From Hydractinia symbiolongicarpus (Eukaryota > Cnidaria > Hydrozoa > Anthoathecata > Hydractiniidae): a DNA stretch of 64,000 bases. Shown here piece by piece: positions 44,401-58,405 of the stretch. The translations under genes and the position numbers were made by a program. Under the pieces are notes generated by a model. The model was not told the origin of the DNA. It was given only the letters and a program-made list of their open reading frames with translations, and searched no databases. The stretch covers positions 7,874,001 through 7,938,000 of the forward strand of contig NC_079881.1 in the NCBI RefSeq assembly GCF_029227915.1, in the 5' to 3' direction. The first letter of the stretch is position 1. Every line of letters starts with the position of its first letter.

Positions 44401-46658
44401 TATTTTTTACAATTTCCGCCATCCTTATTCTTTTCATTTTTTCTATAACTCTTTCTATAGATATTTCTATAACTCTTTCTATAAAAAGATATAAAAAAGG
44501 TACATTCTCGTCCCCAGCACTCTTTGAGAATAAAATCTTATCTTAAAGAGTTCTGGAGTTAAGAATGAAAAAAAGCCAGTGTTGTTTCGTTCCCATGTTT
44601 GTACTATTGTCTTACCAAGAATAAGAAAAGTAAGTGTATATTTTGCGGACTAGAATCATTATATTTTCAGGATCAGACTTTTTATTTTGTAGATCAATTA
44701 TAGATGTCATTATTGGTACTGATGACGTCATTGACATTTTTTTTGACGTAGTTGTTTTTCTATGTCTATTTATTGTGGTAAGTTTCTGCTCATGAGCTTT
44801 TCATGTTACGGACCCGCGAATCTTTTACGCCCACTCCCAGGGTTACACGGCAAAAAAATGCCCAGGGGTAATAAACTTAAAATTTCTTCTCTTATGCTGT
44901 TGCTAAGTTGAATTTTCACTTGAGATAATCCCCATACGTTAAACATCAAATTTATTTCCCCGTTCTCTAAGTGTGGTTTGTTAAAGTTTGATTTTAATTT
45001 GTATCGGCGGGAAAATGACATCCAGAGGTTATCCCCGCAGGTTACGGTTAGTAAATAAATAGCAGAATATGAAACAATTATAAAATTGATATTCACAACA
45101 TTCAAATGTCACACTATTTGTATTTTTACTTTTTATAAATTAATAATTATTAAAAATGAAATAGCTGGCCACAGATTTGAATCGAATTAATTTAAACCAT
45201 AATTAAAAATTAAAAGTGTTAGTTGCCCTTACTCTTTACATAAGATTTGTTGTCACTGTTGGTTATATATCGTATTAGATCATTTTTACAACCTTTCGCG
45301 TCCCTTGAGTGTCTTGTTTTCCCGTGCTTGCCGTCCTCATATAAAAAACAGCTAACTTGTGCTGGGAATAAGGTTGGTCTTGGGTGCTTTTAAACTCGTT
45401 CACAGCAATCTTTTTCAATACCAGAACGGGAATTTTTCTACTGTGAGTTATGATGGAATCTAAACTTGGAATATTCTAATTTCGTTTCCGGGGATATTCG
45501 CTGTAAATATTACGCTTTCCAACAATTTTGGTATTTAAAACAGATCTGTTACTTGTTATTATTATAATAAATTTAATAACTAGATATAATCTAGAGAAAA
45601 AACCTAATCCTCTTAGCCCTGAGCGCTATAAAATTAACCAAAAAGGAAAAATGCCCTGAAAACGACGTTAAGAAAAATCGCTGTTATGGTGCAAGGTAAT
45701 GGGTTTTGTTTTGTTAAAACTTAAAGAGACGGGACACTGTCTTAGCTGCGAATTATAAGGTTCTAAAACCGTTGGAAAGTGTAAAATAATATATTTGGCT
45801 TTATATCTTAAGGCCTGTTTTTTACATAAAACTTACCACTTTGATAATCTGCATCAATTCAATTCCAAACGTGGCATTGACTGGTAGACTCTGGTGTGTC
45901 ACAGGTCTTACTTGTTTACTGTAGTTTGTGAATAAACTTTTGATGAGTTTTCCTTGTACACTTTCAATAGCTCCTAAAACGAAAATAATCACGGCTTTTC
46001 AAACTTGCTTTATTTTCTTTAGCTGTAGCTTTAAGTTGTTGCTCAAACTTCTTCAATCAGCAGGATAAGTTGGAAAATTACTTGAATTTCTTGTAAGGAG
46101 AAAAACTCAAAATCTTCATCTTCTTTATGCTCTCTTAAACCAATATTCAAGCCAGATTTTTAGAGAATCTAAAAGGACAGCCGGGAGCTAAAAGGCCTGC
46201 CTTTAAAAACAGGGGAAGGGGACATTACATTGGTACAAAACTTGGTGTAAATGTTTTACAGCACATTGGAAGTGAATTGGGATAAAAAAATAACGCCATC
46301 ATATATTTTCGAAATTGAAAAAAGTTGAAACGGTAAAAAATACGGTTGGTTGTGCAAAATTGCTTGATAAAAGCATAAGAAAGCTAAAATATGACGTTGG
46401 AACTATATATAAGGACATTCCGTATTTACATCAATTTCATGCATCATTTAGCAAATGCCATGCTTATATTAAAAGGACTTAACTTTATGTGGTGTGAACT
46501 GTAAACCCTTTTAACCCACGTATCGGTCTATCATGAAGTTCACAGAGTTATTGTAGTATGTATTGCTATAAAAATCTAGTTCTTTGTCCAAAATACTTAC
46601 CATTAGACATATCGATCATACTCAACACAAACACCATAGCTGCGAAGTTACGCAACAT
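41413..46658 (-). CDS. Nicotinic acetylcholine receptor alpha-like subunit 1 (6 exons)
   Basis: Exons in transcription order: 46658-46601, 45973-45837, 44196-44152, 43666-43557, 42898-42776, 42472-41413. GT-AG, phases consistent, CDS 1,533 bases (510 residues). This is a pentameric ligand-gated channel subunit. A signal peptide is followed by an extracellular domain with loop D (IWVRQSW), loop A (WTPDIVLYN), a Cys-loop of exactly 13 residues (C-AINIRYFPFDKQV-C), loop B GSWTF, and loop C YECCADPY with the alpha-type vicinal cysteines. M1-M3 follow, then a long cytoplasmic loop and M4 near the C-terminus. The M2 border GER keeps the -1' glutamate of cation channels. The agonist-site aromatics are all present. 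The 45- and 110-base exons are the classical nAChR ones. Native ligand unproven. Confidence 0.9.
44503..44567. mobile_element. Fold-back MITE of the CTCGTCCCCAG family, copy a
   Basis: ATTCTCGTCCCCAGCACTCT on the left pairs imperfectly with AAAGAGTTCTGGAGTTAAGA on the right. It lies in intron 2 of nAChR-like gene 1. Confidence 0.65.
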
Positions 46659-49600
46659 TTTCTTTCTTTTTTTTATCAGAAACTAAAGTGGAAATAACTC
46701 CAGATAAGTAAATATGATATAAGTCTATTAGACAAAAAGATTTCTCTAATATTCATATACTCTTGGTGTTTAGCATAGATGACAAAATATAATGTTTGTG
46801 TGATAAACAAAGTTGACATTGACTGAGGTGTAAACTGGATAAACAAGAACTGACGTTCGAGTTACTTCTAACTTGTTAAAATCAATAAAAAGTTGGAACA
46901 AAAGCTCGAAGAAATCGATCCTATAAAAACAGAATTATTCTTTTTAAATGTGAAATTTTTTGCGACAGTGGCGACGTGTTAAGTCATGCGCATCTATTAG
47001 GTTTTTACAAAAATATTGTCTATGTATAGAAAGCACAAATTTAACCAACCAGGAAATAACCTGGGACCCACAACTAAATAAAATAATCAAAGAATATAAG
47101 CTGGAAGAAACTAACAAAAAAGCACACAAACAAACGAACATAAAAGCATATAAAAAACAAAAAAAAGCATATACCAAAAAAAAAACATAACAAGAAACAA
47201 AAATAAAAACAAAAATCGACAACAACAACAACGACAACAGCAAACAAACAAACAAATAAACATACACACAAAACAAAGTTAAAACAAACAAACAAAAAAA
47301 GGAAAAACAAACAAATAAAAAACCAACCAACCAGCAAAACGAACAAAGATCTTGTTTATTTCTTCACAAACAAATAAGAATTACAATGTCATTCATAAAA
47401 GCAAGAAATAACGACACATAGTAAGACTAGAATTCTCAGTTTATTTTGACGCTCACACGATGGCCTAATGTGTGCCACCATATATATCAATCATATATCG
47501 CACTTAATAAAAACATTCCTTCCGCGTCTTTTTCTTCCTCCTTATGAATCAGAAACAAAAGACACATCGTTTTTTTTGTGTGTGATTAAATATATTTTTT
47601 GTTAAAGAGATAACAAAAATTTGAACACATTAATTGTAAACCAAAAACAATTTTTTCGTATAATTGAAATAATTGACATAAAATTGCAATTTTTTCCCCA
47701 GGGGTTTTCAAAATTTTCGCCGACCTTTTGACAGCGGTATAATACATCTTTGTCGATCAGCTTTGCATATAAAAGAACCGAATTGCAAAGTTCACAAAAT
47801 GTTAGCTACAACCTCGTTACCAGACTCTTTTGTGCATTATTATGTTTATAAGTTGTCTGTAAAAATGAAAAGGCCCTGCTTTTTCTAACTCAATTTAGCA
47901 ATGCAAGTATTTTTGTTGACATATTTCCACTTTGTTACACTATGGGAGAAAGAGGTTAAAATTCTTACCAAAGAAACTTATTTTTTGTAACAAAACATTT
48001 TTGTACTAATTAAATCAATCGAAAGCATTTAAAGTAATAATTTTTTAGAAAGTTTTTAATTGGCGTGGTGAAATTTTATTTCCGAAAATTTTTTTACAAA
48101 AATAAAAATAGTTTTGTCATGTATAATTGCCGATTTCGCGGTTCGTCCTCAGACCTTTTTTTTAATTCCGTTAACCTCGGAAACGAAGTTGGACACACGC
48201 TACAGACAGGAAATTGTTTCACTAAACTACAGCCACACTTATTTATTAAGTCACGTAATAAGCCACGTGACTTCCTAATCTTGAGGTTATTGTGACTGTT
48301 TTCATGTTACAGAATACATGAAAAGTGAATAAAAATCAAAGCTGATAAAACGATCGAGTATAAGTACTATTGTGTTACCTTGTACCTTCTTTACTGGTCA
48401 TAAAATAAAAATTGAGTTACTTATATGCTTGTTGCAACAAATTTTCTAACCATGTCGTATTAATTAAACTATTTCATCTTGGTAACTTCATTCCATTGCA
48501 ATTTTTTGTTTGATGATTTGATTTTTTTTTGTTGGGAGCTGGTAAAAGATGATAATATAAAAAATAGAGCTCCACAATAATATCATATTGTGAGTTAACT
48601 TTATTCGTCTTTTGTGAATTGAAAATTACATTTACGAATGCAACAAAAGAAACCTCTACAGGAGAAAAAATAACTATAAACTGTACTTCTTTAACAGAGC
48701 ACGAGAAAGGGAAATGTACGTACTATTTTTTTGTTTAAAAATTTCCATGATACTATATATCTAAGTTCCCTTCTCACGTGAATATTGTATTTTCTTTATT
48801 TATCTACTCTGTTGTTCCAACAACTACAGGAATTATTTAAAATACATTTGTAGCCCGTGAAAAATCCATGGAGATATCCAATTGTACAACTTCGTCTCCA
48901 GGGTTATTTTCTTTTTGACATTTAAGAAAAAGAGTCCTGTAGACAAGGGACATTCAGTGATTTGACAGTCAATTTAAACTATATACGTATTCGGGTTAGT
49001 GATTAATCTACTCATTGTTGACTTTTGAATGACCAGTTCTGTTCCCAGTGCACCTTATTTTCTTATAGTAGGGTCTTGGAAGGCAAATAGTTTGTGACCT
49101 ACAAATTGTGCAAATGTAAAGGGGGTTACACATCATACATGTGTAAGCAGGCTTAGGAGCTGCTTACACTAGAGGTAAGACGATTGCCAAAACGGGATGT
49201 TTGCCAAGGTCTCACCTTCACCAACCATTATGTTAAAAATTATTTTGTAAACACATACATGGAAAGCTTTTGTCCATCTCAGGCATGGTACTTTTTCTCT
49301 TCTAAGACACCATTTTGGGACAAACTGGATAATTTTTGCAACATAAGCATATTTCAATTGAAATGATTGTAAAGTGCTTGTTTTCCTTTCTGTTGCACCA
49401 TATAAAAGCGCCATATAAAAGCGGCAATCTCCCTGTCCTGTCACTCAAGTAAACAATCCCTTACCCCTTAAGGGGGTAGCCAATAGAGAAACTGCGCACG
49501 AAAAGGGGTTTACCCTCAACACCGTAAAGTTGATACAAGGGGTAGGGTTTGTGGAATTAGTCACTTAGAGTATGCTTTTTATTTAAGGTTGTAGAACGTT

Positions 49601-52020
49601 TTCATCACTACAACAGTTGCACGACAAGACTGTAATGGAAACTGGTCCTTATTTGCATTGAAACAATAAACATTTTTTAAGAGAATTTTTTGGATATTTC
49701 AAGGAAACTATTTATATTAAAATCGGATCCAATACCCTTAGGGGCGCAACTTACTTCTGCGACTGTGAGGCGCAAATAAAAAAAAATTGATGTTAATGTC
49801 ATAAAGTTTAGTGCTTGCATTTAAAGTGACGTCATTGTGATTAGAAATAGCGCCATTTCGGTGAATCGATTTTCCTTCAAATCTGATCTGTATTTTGAGA
49901 CCCGTATATCTTTCCATCTCGCTTTATTAACAACCTGGGCGACAAAAGTCACGTGATAAATAATTATATAAACAATACAACATCTGCAGCATGTCAGCAC
50001 TTTTTACCGTCTGAGATATGCAATAAGTAAAGGCAATTTCCAAAAATATTTTTTTTGGAAAAGTTTGGAAAAGTCATAAAATTTTAACATTCAGTTACAC
50101 GACGTTCTTTGACGTTTCCATGTCCATCAAAACTACGCCAATTGCGTTTTAAATTTAAGCTTCAAGGCTAGGCTGTCTGTACAAATTTATTTATTTGATA
50201 GTCCTTTTCTTTACTTTCCAAGATGAAAATAAGTAGAGGCGATTGGAATTGGGTTTTGTGAGAAAGACTATTCTCTCAGAGCTGTCATAGTAGCTTTAAT
50301 CAAAACAAATTACCATTTGCTGCAAAATCGTCCAAGTTGAGTTTATAAAACATTGGAGCTGCAGAAATATTCGCTGGAACAGTGTTTAAAAAAGGATGAG
50401 ATCGCTTTTTTTTTATAACTGTACACCCTCTAATACTCGATAAAGTTGTATTCTTCTTTTGGAAAACGTTATCAAATGATCTAATTTGTCCCTTCTCACT
50501 CTATATTCCACTACAACATTATTTATTACCTCCAATTATGTTTCTTTATTCACATCCCAATTTCCGTTTCCTTTTTATTATAAAGAAATGTAAATTTATT
50601 AAAATTATTAAAATAAAAATTAAAATGTTCAAAATTATTATAATAAAGCTAAAAAAACGTCTTTCAATATTCACAAAGTTTTTTTTCGTTCTTTGTGTTT
50701 TTGACATTCCTCTCTGTATATACTTACACGCTTTAAGAAAATGTAAATGCTGAAATTGTGGAAGGTTAAGAAAGATTCAGTACTGGGACCGATTTGAAAC
50801 TGACTTGCTAATGTTTACAAAAGCTTACGAAACCCTGGGAATATTTCTACATGTGCACGCATTCTTGTAGGTAAGAAAAACAGGTAAAAATGGTTATTAC
50901 TGAAATTCATACATACTTTTTGGAACCACTATACCTTTTTTAACTACACTTTTTGTAAATAAATTTGTTTCGCCAATTTTAAGTGAATTTTTATTTTTTA
51001 AATGGATTTGTTAACTCCTGTGGTCTGTTGTTTACATCTTCTACCGACATAAATGAGTACGCTTGCCCCAACTGTCCTTAACGCAAAATCAAAACATCAT
51101 GTTACACAAGAAAGTGGTCCATACATAAAACATATATACGCATTTTTATCAAGATAGCCCACATCCTATCAGGACATTATTTCTCTATTGTTCTAAACAA
51201 TAAATCTTTTTTGTTTAGCCTGATATTCTTATACAGCATATTCTTAAAAAAGAAAAAGGGTGCAGTGTGAATAATTGTAACTCCATTTTAACTTTAAATT
51301 TTAAAATATAAGAAAATAATTATCGTACCTCTTAACTTCTTCTGCTATCTTTTGATCACTTTACCCAGTCTTTGTAACAAATAGTAAATCGCACTTCATC
51401 CCATGGTAATTTATAGCGCCTATTGACTTAAGAAGTCCGACTTGTAAGAGAAACAAACGCTTGGTGGTGTATAACCTACACACTGCTTTTGTTGATAGTT
51501 CTATGACTCCTCAGTGCCACCATTTAGCATTTATTAATTTTTAACCAATATATTATTCATAAGTTTCTTTTAAAAAATACATCTGTATATATATTTCGAT
51601 AGTTTATTTAAGAACTTATAAATGGGTCATGTATGTATAATGATAAATTTTATAGTAGAAAAATATTGAAATATTCTATTCAATAAGTTCCTCATTCATA
51701 AGAAGAAAATTATTTTACGTAGGTGTGTTCGCTGTCTACGTGGTCAGACTAAAAATGCTCTTTTTGTTTATATACAAGTTAAAAATGGTAGAAGAATACG
51801 ACTGCAAATAACTTCTGGTGCCAACTGAAAAACGCTCTATTCACGAAATTCAACCCAAAACCAACTTCTAAATAGCTATTCATTTTGTTATAGAACAACA
51901 TACGAAAAACAATGATATTATGTGTACTCGTGATCTGTTATATTATAAGAAAATAGTATTATGACATCATCAATGAGTATATAATAGAACATTGTGTTGC
52001 GTAAAAATATTTTATTTGTT
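46659..52020. other. Intergenic, repeat-bearing, no gene recognised
   Basis: The region upstream of nAChR-like gene 1. It holds the AAAC tract, CTCGTCCCCAG-like fragments near 47810 and 48888, and AT-rich DNA with short frames. A sequence near 50990-51060 is shared with 34045-34110. No exon with domain support was found on either strand. Confidence 0.5.
47090..47345. repeat. AAAC-rich low-complexity tract
   Basis: Runs of AAACAAACAAAC-type sequence. The long open frames on both strands are artefacts of composition. Confidence 0.8.
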
Positions 52021-52039
52021 CAATTTATTTGTTCAATTC

Positions 52040-52215
52040 ACCCGCGGAACCCCCTTCCCACGCAACCCCTCTCCCCGCGCAACCTTCTCTCTTCCCGCGT
52101 AACCCCCTCTCCTCACGCTACCCTCTCCTCCTAAGCAACCTTCTCTTTCCACGCATTCCCTCTCTCTTCACGCAACCCTCTCTCCCCCCCCGCAACCCTC
52201 TTCCCACGCAACCCT
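52040..52215. repeat. CT/CG-rich degenerate tandem repeat
   Basis: About nine to ten imperfect copies of an approximately 17-base unit like CTCTCCCCACGCAACC. The plus-strand frame over it (P/S-rich) is not a credible gene. Confidence 0.8.
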
Positions 52216-52639
52216 ATTAATTAGTAAATCACAAGTTAGCGTACTAACAATTCTTTACAATTTTGTAGGCATCAAGTGTATTGTTGGAATAACTGTGTAG
52301 ATAGGGGAATATATATTCTCCACATGAAAAGTGATAAAGATACCTTAGAAATGCAATGAGCAATAATTTAACATTTTGGCGTTACAGGCGTTTTACTACT
52401 GTTTTAACTGCATGTTTCTTTAGGAGGGCGTAGTATCTCGGCATGCGTATTACAATTTTTTTCTGGTTGCGAAGTCTGTATTTTAAGAAGTAACGACAAG
52501 TCAACTTCCAAGCGTTTTCAGTGTATCGCGCACCGACTCTCAAACATCAGGTGCTTTAATGGGAAAGCAATCTTAAGTCCTAAGAAAAATCGTTTTTTAA
52601 TTCTGCTGCTCTCCTGTATGGGAATTTAGAGCAACCTAA

Positions 52640-52728
52640 ATCCCAGGACTTTTTTCTCTTTTTGATATAAGTAACAGCGAGTCGTTGTCCTTTATATCAA
52701 AAGGAGGAAAAAAGCCCGGATGAAGGTT
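52640..52728. mobile_element. Fold-back element of the CCCAGG/CCCGGG family
   Basis: AATCCCAGGACTTTTTTCTC with CTTTTTGATATA on the left pairs with TATATCAAAAGGAGGAAAAAAG and CCCGGAT on the right. A related element follows at about 52785-52900 (TTCGTCCCCAGGGTTTTTTG). Confidence 0.55.
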
Positions 52729-52900
52729 GGATTCAGAGCATAATATGAATAGAACGTCGTTGTGTGGGCAAAAAGACTACCATCTTCGTCCCCAGGGTTT
52801 TTTGCCTATGTCAAAGCTGCTAGCCGCTTTTTTCACCGCCGGCCCCGTTGTTAAAAGACAAAAGCCCCTAGGGCTGAGGCTCAAAGTTAACCCGAGAAAC

Positions 52901-55900
52901 AAGGGCTTTATCAAACGCACAGGCCTTGTTTCTCATACGGCTTTCTGCTCTGTGTTAAACAGTGGTCATATAAGACAAATTACCTTTAGATAATGTTTTT
53001 TAATGCGTTAGTTTCTATCTTTGAAAGCTTTTTTTGTTTATGAAGTAGAGAAATTGATTAGGAAGAAAAACCAAATTGCGAGAGAGAGAAGACTCAAACA
53101 TTCAAATCAGGAGTTTTTTGTTGGCGCGTGTGCATTTCATAAAAAACTTAGAGATTTTGTGTGCACACGCTAACGAAAAAACTTATGCCCTATGGCGAAA
53201 GTCCAGTCAAACGGAAACGAACCTTAAATCACCTTAAAACTGTGAGGAAAATTATATTTTGGGTGATTGATATCTTTTAAGGTGTGGCTCTGGTGGACAG
53301 AAACAAGTTAATATTGCTCTTAGGGAAACGGCTTAAGTTCGGTTTGTTCTAAAATATATATAACCAATCTTGCATCAGTGCTTTCTTTGACTTTCTAATA
53401 TGCGCTATTAGACATGCCATCTTGACTACGCTAAGAAGTTTACTGAGGGTTTTAGAAAGATTTCATTATCATAGAGTAACTACCTGATTAACTTTGAAAA
53501 AAAAAACTATAAAAATACGCTCTGTAATTTAATCAGCAAAGAAAACCGAACAACTAAAATTGAATATTTTTACAATGCACTTAGAAAGAAGCATTTTTCC
53601 GGCTTTGAAAGGTTCTTATTTAATAATTTATAAAAAACTCGCGACCTTCTTAAATTGAAGATAATTGCATAAAGAGGAAGAAGAATGTAGTGTATGTTTT
53701 CATGTTTAATTGAACGAGGAACTTTGTAGCTTTGTAACAACACGGGCTTTTGTGCTTCCCTGATAAAAAAAAGAAATTTGAGATTTTCTTATGCGGCCGC
53801 ACGTAAGTATATCTTTTAATGTGAGAGAGTTGAATTTGAATTTTTGCATCGTGACAAAGAGCTGGGTTTCTTTGGTTCAGTACTGTCACAATTTGTAGCA
53901 AACTAACAAAGTTTTTACGCTAAAGCAGTCATTTTGCTAGTCCGACAATTTATTTCTCTATTACAACGCAATTTTTCGCGTTTGAAGTGGTATAACACAG
54001 ACCAGCTGGATCCGCACTGGGAATATTATTATTCATCTTTATACTGAAATAGCCATATTCTGTCTGCCTTGCTGCGGGGAAAAAACTAACGACTAGTATA
54101 AACACTAACCGTTATCCCGTGGAAATCCATCCAGCCGTCGGAGCAAAATTGATAAAAATATATCGCATGTGTTATTTGTAACCGTAATATTAAGTGCATA
54201 GTTAACACGGCCCGCTTTTGGCGGACGTACAAAGTACTAATTAGAGAATCTGGATAAGTTTAATCATCTTAAGCATTTTAATACGCAAACGTTTTTGCTT
54301 ATTTACTTTTTTTTCTAGCATCCGGGACATAATATAAAATAAATGGACAGTTAAACATCCAAGAGCAAATATATGTTCTGTTGAGATTTGAGACAGATGC
54401 ACTATTTTTTATGTTTTTTTACACGGAAGCAAGTATGCACTCAACTCATTCTCGTCCCCAGAGCTCTTTGAAATTAAAACCTCGATGAGCTACTTGCGAG
54501 TTTATCTCCAAGAGCTCTGGGGTCGAGAATGCACTCAACTGCCAATGCTCGTTGGACTTAGGTCTCAGGTTTTTTACTCAGATTCAAAATGCTACATACA
54601 ATTTATTTAAAAAGTCGCATTTACCAAAACCTCGGTAAACACTTATCAAACGTTTGTGTTTAAGCGAGGTAAAAAATCTATTGCCTCGTTAATTTTAGTC
54701 TTTTTGTAAAGGAATTACACTCCGCATTTGTGTGGATCACGATTCGTTAGATAACACACTCCCTAATGAGACTAATTTTTGCTAAAGTCAATTCTCCAGT
54801 CTCGGACCTTGTTTTATAATTCAAGCGGACATTGAAAAAAAAACTGTAACTAATGCATTTTTGAAGTTGTCTACCTAGCCTACGAATCTGTCAGGATAGA
54901 GCTTATGTAGCCTACCTGCTTAAGGCCATTTGTCAGGTAATGTTGTTTAGCAATTTTGAGAAATGTCCAATTCCTTATCTACTCTATTTTTCCTGCATCT
55001 CTGATATTCTCGCCTCCCCAGTCTTTTTAAAAAATTTGAAAAAAAATTCGTTGTAAATTGATGTAAATATGTTCCATATCACACTGATAGCTAATAACAT
55101 ATTTACATTACCACCTGCTTTGATAAACCAATAAATACAGCATCTCATTGATGTCATATGTATGATGTCATGCATAATTAGCACAACTTCTACGTCAAAA
55201 TTTCAAGAGGCGTTTAAGAGTTTTCAAGAAAATAAAAAGATTCGTAGACAATTTTTTCAGGCTCTTTTTGATCAAATCTTGACTTGTTTCTTCGCGGCAG
55301 GCAAGCCTTATATTTTCCACCGTTATATGTTATCTCTCTTGATTGCCAACCAGGTCACGTTTTTAAAAATGAAAATTCCACATATGTATAATAGCGTTTA
55401 TATCGTTGTCTCTGATAAAAAACTCTTTTATTATGAAACACGGATCCAAACACAAGTAATCAATAAATAAGTAAAATAAAGTTGTGCAAAAAATATTTTA
55501 ATAGAAAAATATTGAAAATGTCGGACAAATTCTTTTATTTGTTTTTTACACGACGCAGAGGGGTGCTGATGAGTGCATACGTGCTTCCATATAAAACCAA
55601 AAAAAATAAATTTAATAAACACACCGAATTTTTTTATAGTTGCCCAGTGTCTCTTGTTAAACATTTCAATAAAATTTGAGATTTAGAAAAACTCTATTCA
55701 ATTTTAACTTCGTAAGATTTTTTAATTACCTTTAGGATTTTGTTTGTTGTGTTATAGTCCACACCTTACAACATACATGCACGAAGTCACGGTAATATTT
55801 TTAAAATATGCTTTACATTCAATAAAATAGGTTAGTTTTTTCTGTTTTTTTCTTTACTATCATTCTGTTCACTTTTTGGATAGATGATGTGTTGGAACAA

Positions 55901-56715
55901 TTTCTGTTTCAGATGGCTTAGCGTCAAGTGTCAATCCGAAAAGTGGAACGGTACGATCTGAAAGTAAAACAGTAGGATCTGCAAAAATGGACCAAATTAT
56001 TTTGTTCTAATGTCCGAAGTGAATGTGATTTCACTTCGGGAAAGTCACTCTGCAAATTATTGACGATAAAATTACCATGTTTTCTTTATATGTTCAGCCT
56101 TTTATTAAAGGTCATTTTTTTGACAATGCGTTAAAAAACTGGCCTGTTATAGCTATGAGGATTTTGCTATGAATATTTAACCCTATTAAACAGAATATTG
56201 CCTACCCCATATTTTCTGTAATTTTCTGTAATTCCTAATAAGCCGATACAAGTCACAAAATACTGCACCCATAATGCAAATTTAAATGTACTAGTTGGTA
56301 GCCTGTGGAAAAATCGATGGGTTTGCCGTTCTTTTTATAGCGCATTTCGTGCGTCTCGCTACTTGCGGTACCATTTTGCGTGAAAGACAGACAGACGGGT
56401 ATTATAATATAGACTAGTCGTTAACCTGTTGAAAAATCCACGTTGTGACGTTTCACAAAACCTATTTGCTAACTGTGAGCTTAAGCTTAAGTCCTTTGAC
56501 ACAAATATAAACAACACTACACAGCTTGCCAATACCTTCTTTCTCTGATACACACATATATATATATTTTTACATTGATTTCCCGGTTACTCCCTTAGGC
56601 TTTAATACGTTCATATATAAACATTGCCTAGTAGTCTACTTGTCCGTTTTCATTTAGCTTTAAATATCTGGCTATGTACAACTTCAATGACAGGTTTTGA
56701 TTTTCTCATATTATT
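52901..56715. other. Intergenic, no gene recognised
   Basis: Apart from the fold-back element at 54447 this stretch is AT-rich, with short frames that show no domain. Confidence 0.5.
54447..54530. mobile_element. Fold-back MITE of the CTCGTCCCCAG family with target duplication, copy b
   Basis: Left CATTCTCGTCCCCAGAGCTC and right GAGCTCTGGGGTCGAGAAT are inverted. The element is flanked by exact ten-base direct repeats GCACTCAACT at 54437-54446 and 54531-54540, showing recent insertion by transposition. Confidence 0.8.
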
Positions 56716-58395
<1,680 letters not shown>

Positions 58396-58405
58396 AGAAC
58401 ATAAA

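Noticed and set aside
46944-47346. Minus-strand open frames rich in F, V, L and C
   Set aside because: They are complements of an AAAC repeat. The apparent membrane protein is a composition artefact.
52029-52220. Proline/serine-rich open frame
   Set aside because: It arises from a CT-rich degenerate tandem repeat.
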